Of a stretch of DNA of 64,000 bases, positions 49,798 to 59,900 are shown piece after piece. Positions within the stretch are counted from its first letter, which is position 1, and every line of letters starts with the position of its first letter. The notes under the pieces are model-generated. The model was not told where the DNA came from and did no database searches. It saw only the letters and a program-made list of their open reading frames with translations. Made by a program: the position numbers and the translations under genes. This stretch comes from Trichopria drosophilae (taxonomy: Eukaryota > Arthropoda > Insecta > Hymenoptera > Diapriidae). The stretch is taken from positions 197,330,001-197,394,000 of the forward strand of contig CM059582.1 in assembly GCA_030407085.1 (NCBI GenBank), written 5' to 3'.

Positions 49798-52700
49798 CGC
49801 AAATTCGTGTCCATTTAAAGCATAAATAAATCAGCAGATTTTGTACAATTCGTTTATCGTTGACCAAAATTCCGTTCACAAATCCATGTTTATAATTATC
49901 AAGTAAGATTTTTGTATTCATCTACAGAATTCTTCAAGGATAATCAATCGAAATGTGGTCATTGAAATAAATAACATCGTTGCAAAACTTGATAAATAAC
50001 GTCATAAAAATTGTCAACCTATTATTAATACACTGTATGCCAATTTGTAAGATTTTCGGGAAAGAACAAATATTTTTCGACATCAATGTTTGTCGGATAT
50101 TGTGAAATATTAACTCTCCAGCGAAACCTATAATATGGTATTCTCAGTGAGCCTAGCGATTACTGAAGAAGTTTCGGAAATCGTTTAAACTGCCGACAAA
50201 TATCCGTCTGCTTGGAAATGTCAGTAATTGCCATTTTTGTCACAGAATTTTCAATGACCATTTTATATATTGCAACAATATGCTTCGCTATGAAATACTA
50301 ACGTAATCGGAAGTCATTTTGTGACTTAAAAGATACTTGAGAACCCTAAAAATAATATATCGAAATCGGATATTGAAAAACAAAAATTTGTTTTGTAGTT
50401 CAAACATTAAAAGATTTACGGCTTCACATATAGTTTTATTTGATCTTTTCATCGCACTCAATAAACGCCCGAACTGTGGTTTCCCCACTTAACGCAACAT
50501 AACAAAGGCTTCAAAGGTAGCAAAAAGGAGGAGAAAAACCTTGAACATCACCTTTATTTCTGCATTTCCGCGAATCGCGTACCTGATAAATTTGAAACTG
50601 GCGAAACTACACCAACTCTGGGAATGTTACTTCCTAAACTCCTGTTATCCGACGCAGGACGTCCATTGTGGATCTTCAAGCGATTTTAAGGACGAGATAG
50701 CGAAGTTGCGTATTTGGTTTCCTCGCTCTAGGTACTTCCATTACGGATGTAACAAATGAGGGATAAAAACCTGACGGGGATCCAGTAGGAAGTCTCGATG
50801 CTTTCGAACAAAGCGTTAAAATATCCAGTAAGATAATTGCTCGTCTTTGACATTATTCTTGTGTGAACTCGGATGGGGCGTTGTACCGTAATTGTGACTT
50901 ACCTTTCCGGAATGCTTCAAATCAGATTGCTGATTTATATCCAGAGACTCGCGACTCGTAAAGCTGTACTTAGGAAAATTATGGGATCTTCTAAGCAGAT
51001 AAAGATAACACCAAACGAATTATTTAACATTCTTCTAGCAACTATTACTTTTAATTATTTCAATCATCTGGAGATTTCTCAACTGTCATCCATTGTCTGA
51101 TACTCTGTACCAATATTTCTCGTATTCTAAAATCCACAGAAAAATTGCTTCTTCGTTAAAAAGACCTGGATGCAACAATGTCATTCATCTAATTACCTGA
51201 ATATTGCATCTAGAAAAGTCCCAAACGGAAGAAAAAAAACGAATATCCAGTGGAGAAGGAAACAGTCGACATCTCGACGCCGATTGACAAACGGCGTTTC
51301 TCAAGGGAAACGGTCTGAAATTAATTGCATTATACAGTGGCACAATCTCATAAGTCAAAACGCGCGAAGCCACGAATTAATTGCGGCACGGATGTAGTAA
51401 AACAAACGTTCTGCCGCAATTAAATTAATTCGAGAGTTTCAGACGACAAGTGTTCGCGCCTCGCTCTGTTGACGCTGATTACGAATTATTTAAATTAATC
51501 AATTAAAGTTATCGAAATGAACGATTAACTCTTTAAACACGACTTGTGATATTGTCTGATGCTCTCCTCGGATATTATGTCGAATCGAGTAAAAAGTGTG
51601 ATTTATGTGTATACCATAAATCCCCTGAAATACAGTCATTGGATTACAATTTGAGGTGCAATCTATCTCAATTTTAGCTTCCAATTTTCAAAATTTGAAT
51701 ATCGATTTATAGTCGCGCAGTCATAAGACAGGAATGCACCGTTTTCACGATGGCGTGGAACAATGCGTGAACGCCTATTCGTGTTTGACGTTTAGCATGA
51801 ATTAGGTTACGTAAGTCTCTAACAACCATGGGAATCGCGCATCTAATTTCAGTTCATTTGGAAGATAAACACCATTATTAATTATGTACCAAAAAATAGT
51901 GTTTCGGATAACCTTGAATAAAGAATTTATGAATTCACACGATCTGAATAGTCTGTAATCCTGAAAATCCAGTTGCATCATACGTGATTTTCCGACGCTC
52001 CCGTTCTGGAAAACGGTAACCAGTCACGAAAAGATTTCGAAAGTACTCCGACGTTCGTTTCATAATGCAGAAAAGTGCTTTTGCTCCGTTCGACAACATC
52101 CGTCACGTACAGCGAATCGAACTGAGTACCAAAGATTCCGGATTTTGAACTTTTCGTTTAAACAGGTTTTCCGGAAACAAGGAAGTAGTAGGACCCACCT
52201 GTGGAATTATGTCATCAGAATCGCTCAGGTGGATAAAGAATCCGTACGAAATTACCAATTGGGTTTACTCCCGTTCCCGGGTCTTTTCAGACGGTACGAA
52301 CCGGTGAATCAGTCCTTTGTAGCAGGCTCGCTTTCAGGGTCGACCACTTTTGGTTTCGTATGTGCAACGTTTACGTGCACCAACACCGATCCACGCACCC
52401 CTCTATAGGGCGTTTCACGATTCTCGGAACGCGATACCTTGGGATTTTGTCCCTTCGGCAATATTCGCGGAACGCACCGTCTTGAATAGTACGGGTTTCG
52501 CTGATGAGGAATGACCGTGGCCTATTATTTTTCATAGGAATAAACCTTGGGAATAAAAAGACCGATCTATTATGTTTGGATATTATGAGATTTTATGTTT
52601 AGGTCCTGTCAAACTTTCGCTTTCGGACATTCCAAGAGAAACTAAACACCCTTTTTATGTCCTATTTGTGTTGAGGCAAAGTACCGAAAGTATTTTACAA

Positions 52701-53517
52701 TAATTTTTGTTTTTTTCATGAACCTAAGTTCAGTCTTGTACATTTAGATAAGGATCTATCCAAGTACTCTACTGATTAAAATTATGTTTTTAGTATTCTC
52801 ATGTTGCTTTCTTCACAATGTCTTAGAACCGAAAGAATGTGTATTACCGCATCACGAAAACCTTACGTGGTGCAATCTTGTTTGGGCACATTTATTAAGC
52901 CTGATCCAATTTTCGATTTGCCGAGTCGTGGAGTAAAATCGCGAAGGATGGAACGCATATGAGTTACATACTCGAGTCCTGCGAAAGCGACAGACCACCG
53001 CTGGGTATCTTGGCTTCGGTGCTCTTTTTACCGTCCTGGATCCCCGGGGTTTGTTGGCTTTCGACATTGAGAAAAAGAGGAGTTGACGAAGGAGTGGGAG
53101 ATCCGAAGGAAACCGAGCGAGAGAAAAAAGAACGGAGCGAGTGAGACAAAATGCCAGGATGCGATCTTCGAGGAGATCGTCGAGTCTGGGAACTCGAGGA
53201 AGAATCGCCTCGGAACTTCTTCTCCGATGACGTCAGAGATATACATATTTTTTACGCATCACTAACATTGCACTTCGTCGCACTTTACGATTTCAAATTT
53301 CGGTATAGTTATTCGATGTTCCGCAAATACAATTGTTGCATGTACAGTTAATCCAACGGTAAACTTAGATCGTTAAGAAATACGTCTTAATATAGTGACT
53401 TGATTTTTTTTTATCCACATGATTATTACAAAGTTTGACGTTTGACACATGGTACTTTTTTATGTGTACGAAATATTGCAAAACAGAGTTGTTACCCTGT
53501 GATTTTTCAAATTTCAG
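49798..53517. other. Upstream region of the protease-homologue gene, no exon assigned
   Basis: GC-richer blocks lie at about 50540-50760, 51200-51480, 52000-52500 and 52950-53260. The block at 52950-53260 is purine-rich on the + strand (GAGCGAGAGAAAAAAGAACG) like a 5' untranslated exon, but I could not fix a start or donor. An inverted pair CGAATTAATTGCGGCA / TGCCGCAATTAAATTAATTC lies near 51372-51433. Confidence 0.35.
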
Positions 53518-53956
53518 AATCGATTCCGCATGACAGGCAGAACGGAATCGGCAGCCTAAGCAGTTCGTCGCTCGGCAGCCGGCCAGGACAGGCGATCATT
53601 AAGGATGTCGGAGGCCAATGGCACGGACAATCCGGCGTTCACCAATGACGAGGAGAGTAATGACCGATCGAGTGGGCAGAACGGCCAAACGCCGGAGCAG
53701 GCCCATAACAACAAGACGGAGTCGGTAACGGAAAATGGACATAAGCGCTCCTTCGTGTCCCAACATTATGTCGAACCGACCCGAACTAGTTCTGAACCAC
53801 GTTACAAATCAGAAACGAGGATAGAGGTCCCTGGGGAGAACACGGAGAAGACGCCGGTTCCAGCGGCTAAACAAAATGATGTCCACGGAAACGGAAACAA
53901 TAATGACGCCAGTTTTCTCAACACAAGCAATACAAGCATCCCTGCGAATGGCAATG
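53518..53956 (+). CDS. Exon 1 of the coding region, with 5' untranslated part
   Basis: An acceptor (TTTCAG, ending at 53517) precedes 87 bases of untranslated sequence, then ATG at 53605. An in-frame TAA at 53557 fixes this as the first usable Met. The coding part (117 codons plus one base) ends at a GTAAAT donor at 53957. It encodes a hydrophilic tail rich in Asn, Glu, Ser and Thr with no signal peptide, as expected for a type II membrane protein. The acceptor implies at least one more upstream untranslated exon, which I could not place. Confidence 0.85.
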
Positions 53957-56900
53957 GTAAATAATACGTTTGATAAAGATTGACATTAAAACACCCCTCT
54001 GGAGTAATCCATGACTTTCATAAGTTTGGAATTGTAGCATGGTTGGGAATTGCGGAACTTATCGTTGTCTAAGATGTTGTAGTCTTCTTCTTTGCAATCG
54101 AACAGCGTAAACAATAGCATTTTACTTGGGTCAAATATGTCATAATGGTCAGTAATGATCTAGGTAACTTAGAAAGTCATTGGATGAATTTTTTGCACCT
54201 CCAAACCGGACAACGTCGTTTCGTTTCGCAATGTTGCTCTGACCTTGATCGCGACGACTAACGTTTCCCTGTATGTTTCTCATATATCTTCACGCCTTCC
54301 AATCAAGGTTGTAAAGTTAGGATATTGAATGCAACCAGTTTTCACAGTTTCTGGGTCTCCGACTCATACTTTCAACTCTCACTCCCGAAAAATTCGAATC
54401 CGTAAAGTATTCTTGGAAATATATAGAGATTAGTTGACCATTTAACGTGCAAACTGCTTAATCAGGCAAGCTTTCTATTGCTGTCAATTATAAAGGAAAA
54501 TATGGCTATTTTATACTTTCAGTTTGTTAAGAAAGTCATTTGACACGAATTCTGTAAGTAATATGACTCCTTCAATTATAGAAATTTCACAATCGCATTG
54601 GACAATCGTTAAAAGAGAGTTATTGAAATTCAATGAGTGTAAGGTTTCAATCTCAGTTGCAGACACGAACAACAAAAAGGAACAAATTGAAGCTGTGAAC
54701 TTGGAGCTCGTATCGATGAGGCCATACGCCGGTTCGAACAATCTGCAAACTAAGGGTCAAGAGGCTTGTGAAGTACCTTCAGATCCGTACGAGGAGTACT
54801 TCGTGCCCGTCAACGAACATAGAAAATACATAAGGTAATACTATACCGCATATTCGCTACATCATGAAAACATACTGGGCGATTCTCTCCACGCCTTGTA
54901 CTTTTCACTTCCCTCCCTGTCGTTTCTTTATTTTATTCTCACTCCACATCCATCCCTGTTTCCCTTTTTTTTAAACCTTCGCTTCTTCACCTCCCGTTCA
55001 CGCGTCTAACTCTCTACCAGCCCGGCGTGCCTAGGATTATAAATTGGAGTAGGCTTTAGCAAGAATTTCTGTTGAATAAATAATCATTTATCACCGAACC
55101 ATCCGCGCAATACATAAGCTGTAACGATCCCTTCTCGATAACGATGATAAATTACAATGTTGGCGAATTGGAATGACAGAAGGAATATTCCTTGAGGAAT
55201 TTTGAAACGTTCCATTTTGTTTTCATTCTTTTTGTCAATTCTTCTTTGTTTCAATTTTTTATATCTGTGTTGGTCATCGCAAATTAATCATGCATGCATA
55301 TTTTTGTGTTACAACTGCATGGAGAATAAGCAAATGCCGTGTCCAGTGAACTAATATCGAGGTACTGTTTTTATATGTAATTCCGACGATGCGTGATAGA
55401 CATGTTTCGATGAAAGAGATCACGAATCCTCTATCAGGCGCGACTTTTAAGGAAGGTGTTCTTATTGTTATTATGACCCCAAAATTAGCAGAAGTCCCGA
55501 CGCGGAGGTTGAAACGACTGTCGCTGGCGTCCGATTCGATTTGGGTCCGGGCGTCGGCCGCGAGGGACTTAGCCTGAGAGATCCGGCCGCCGGACTGGTC
55601 GACTATTCCCACTGGCTGACAGCCCTCAGGTACTTCAAGGATGCTTTCGCGCGATTGCTCGATGAAAATTGGATTGGATGAATTGCTCGAGAAAAAAGAT
55701 CACGAATGGATTATGTGGTCCAGGAACCTGCACTAACTCGCTTTATTACACTGGGGATTTATATATTTATGATGTTTTCTTTAGAACTGAAAAAAAAAAA
55801 TTAAAAAAAAAGTATTCCTGGATTTCGGAACACCTTTCGGAAGGCTGCCTTAGAGGAATAGAAAATAGTGAGACATTTTTTGGATAGGACATATGTCACG
55901 CTACGATATGATATATTCACGCGTATGTAAAACCTTTCACAGGAGAAAGTAACGAACACTGCGGAATGAAATCATTTCTAACACCAATGCTAGGAAATAA
56001 AAGCGAGCACTGTTGATTCACAAGGTGATTAGACGGTTTAACAGGCCAAAGGGAGCTTTTAATTTGGCGTTTAGTTGCCGAGGCGCTAAGGACAATGCAC
56101 AGCTGTACAAATCGCTTTGGGTTGAGTTTTAAATAAAAAATCTTTCTCTTCAATTGCTTTAATTTTGAATTTTATTGCGTGTTTTCCAGAGGCGAAAAAC
56201 TCTACGTCACGAAGGACAAGCGATCGAAGAGTTCATACTGGAGGAGACTAGCGTGTTGGGGATTTGGAATAGCCGTTCTGTCCATCGCTGTGATTATTGC
56301 CATATTGGCTGCAAGTTAGTATTCGTTACCGTTTAGATTATACCAAAATGAATATAATTATATAATAATATCAATTTATTTCCTTAGCTGGTGTCATATT
56401 AACTCAAGAAGCAACGCAACCTTTAGAGAATGGGGACGTCTCGAGTTCGCATGATTATGGTGGTGTTCGAGTAGCTGGCAGTCAAGAATTTATAAAAAAT
56501 CCTCCTTCAACCCCTCCTCCCGATACATCGAGTTTTTCACCTTGGCCCACGACGGATGAAACAATTTATCACATCGTTCCTAGAGCTATCGAAGGATCCT
56601 TAAAATTGGAAGACATGCATTGGGAAGAATCTATGAGTGATCCAAAATCCAGGGTATACCACGATATTACTCAACAAATCGAAGATTCTTTAGAAAATTT
56701 GCTACGGTCCGATAATGATCAGCCAGTTATTAAAGTGCATAATATTAATAAAGACGGTGAAGTGCGATTCAGGGTAAATTACCCGTCTCTCCCAAGCCCT
56801 CAAGACAACGAAGAATACATTAACAATATACTTAAAAAGAATGGCTATCATATCGGCAATTTGCGAACGAGTAAAGTAACTATGAATGTATTAATGGATG

Positions 56901-59900
56901 ATTGTCAAAATGGAAGGTTAGATTGTGATAGCGGCTGTAAATACGATTACGCGGATGCTCAATTTAAGTGCACGTGCACCGGTGGAAAAGTATTTGACCA
57001 AATTAGTAAAACATGTGTTGAACATGATCATGGCCACCACGCTCATCACGGAATTGATGATGTTTCATATCTATCCAGCACAGAAACAAATAAAAATGCT
57101 GTTCAAGGAAGAAGCCGATTACCTGATAGTTTCTTTGACTCTGATCTTCCAAATTGGAATCATGATGATTTCGATGTGGATCATAATTCGGAATTAGGTG
57201 ACAAAGTTGAACCAGATCCAGGTTTAGTACCTGAATTAAATGCAACACCTGAAACAGAATCCCAACCACAATCCAAACAGAAATCAACGTCGGAACCAGA
57301 ATCAAAGGCAGAACCAGAGCCGTCTTTAGAGCCGGAGACAGCAGTCGATCCACAACCAAATTCAGAAATAGAACTATCTCCGAAACCAGAACAAAAATCG
57401 GAATCGGAACCAAACGTAGAACCCGCGCCAGCATCGGAATCAGAAACAAAATCTGAATCCGAATCAACGTCAGATTCTGAACCAAAGTCTGAACCTATGC
57501 CAGCAGCGGAATCCGAACCAAAATCAGAATCAGAAATATCTGTAGAATCGAAACCATCTTCGGATCCAGAAATAATTTTAGAAACAAAAGCACCCTCAGA
57601 ACCTGGCTTACCCGAATCTGAACTTAAACCCCATTCAGAACCTGGAGTATCGCTGGAACCAAAGTCACAATCCGAACCCAAATCAACTGAAGAGCCGGAA
57701 TCAAAATCAGAACATGAAACACAATCAAAACCTGAAGTATTGTCTGATACGGAAACAAAAAAAGAACCGGAACCGGAAGAGAAACCTGAGTCAATTTCTG
57801 AAACAGAAACTAAAACAGAATCAGAACCTTCCTCAGAAAGAGCGCCAACTGTAAAATTAGACTCTGCACAATCAGGTCATAAAGATACAGCAGGGTCTGA
57901 ATTTGACAATGTTCCTTCAGGTAAAAGTTTCCCCGATACTCACGTCCATTTTGAACCAGTTGAAACACATCATTCAAGTGAGTCTCTGGGAGAACCGAAA
58001 GTTAGCCCTGGTGTTCATTCAGCCATGGATATTTCCCCTCGTACTATAGTATCAGATATCGGCATCGAGCCACACTTAAATTCACAAATTACAATTACAG
58101 AAATTACACCCCCTCCATTGGACAATACGGAAATAAAACATGAGAATGAGAATGAGAAAGTGAAGAGTAATAATGATATGCCACCTGCGAAATCGGATAT
58201 ACCTGAAAATGTTGGTGCTATTATCATACCGTTGGTGACGTCAATAGAAAGTGATCAAGACGACGCTGCGATGGATCATGCAACGATTGTAACAACTACA
58301 ACAACGGTACCTACGCAAGAGTCAGTTACAGAAAAAGTTGCGGTAGAAGCTCAAGTGGTGCCAATTGTTCCGGCGATGACGAACACATCCAACGACTATT
58401 TAGCCGATGATGCTGCTGTATCAAGTCCCGTTGCGCCAAAGATCGAGGAAACAAGTGCAGAGCATAATGAAGAACACGAAATTTCTGATGAAAAGTTTGA
58501 GGATGATATGTCGCCATTTTTACCAGATGTTCATAAAGAAAAAGAAAATACTAAAAAAGCACCAAGACTAGATATAGACGAACAATACGAACCAAATCCT
58601 TTCGAATTGCATGTGGAAGATGTTATAACAACCCAACCAGAAAAATTAAACAGTGGAACTACGGAGAAATACGAAGTCACCGATAAGTCCACTTCTACAA
58701 CAAGTATGAAAATTGTTTCAGACATTCCACTGAGCAATCCATCTACTGAATCGTCAATACCGAGCTCTAACAAAAAAGAAACAATTCCAAAACAAGAAGA
58801 AAACGGTTTAGAAGATCAATACAATGATATCAATGATGAATCCGTTCCTAAAGGTTTCGACGGAGATGAAATTGAAGTAATTCCTCGTACTAAGAATGGA
58901 AAGAAAACTGTCGACGTCCAAGAAATTTATATTCCTCAAAACAAAAACGTGGAAAATGAGAAATCAAAAGATTTCAATAACACAATGGAAAAGATGAAAC
59001 CTGAGATGCAAAAATCTGAAGACGAATCAGAAATCGAAGTAACAACGTTGATTCCAGCCGCTGCAAATGAAAATCATACGGATGATGTAGCAACATCTAC
59101 TACATCCTCAACTATCGTCACAACAGATATTCCAATACTGCCCATTGAAATAATGCAAGAATTGTCAACGACCGAAATTATTGATATGACGGAACCACCA
59201 AAAATGTATGAAGACGAAAAGTCAATGATAAATAAATCCAGCGACATAAATCAGTCAACTGAAATGGATGAAGAAATGATGACCACAATGAACTATCAGA
59301 GTTCAACTGCTTTTAGAACAACCGAACCAGTTCCTATTATGCCAGATGAGTTGTCAACTACAAAAATGACTTTATTAGAAGATCAAACGGAATCGACTAC
59401 TGAAGATATGTTTATGAAGGAAACTGAAGTAGACGCTAGTGACTCAACTACAATGATGTCGAAAGAGGAAGAAATTCCTGCAACTGAAAATATAACCAAA
59501 CTCGATACTCCACAAATTGTAGAAAAAACAAGCAAGATAATGGAAATGGAATCGACTACTTCCACCAGTAAAAGTAGCTCAGAAGAAGAAGTAACTACCC
59601 ACTCTTATAATCTGCCAACAAACGATATAAAACCAGTATCCGAAACGATCGTGGAGGACACGACTCCTCAAACTTTTGAGTTTAAATACGCGGTTACAAA
59701 TGCACCCGAAGAACCGACGACGCTCAGTAACTCTTCCGAAGAGCTTTCAGAAGAAGAACTTCGAGTAATTCCACTGGATAACGAAGGCGATGATAATGAA
59801 AACGGTAAGATGGAAAAACAAAAAACAGATTTTGCAAAAAATCTCGACTTGAACAATGAAGAACATGGAGAAACTATAATGGCGGATCAACCGGCATCAC

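Noticed and set aside
57003..57485. Minus-strand frame of 160 codons, Leu/Val/Ile-rich
   Set aside because: Antisense shadow of the same repeat. The apparent hydrophobicity comes from the complement of acidic codons.
57181..57681. Long minus-strand open frame (166 codons) rich in Gly, Ser and Asp
   Set aside because: It is the antisense shadow of the S/E/P repeat in the large exon. GAA/TCA-type codons rarely give stops on the other strand.
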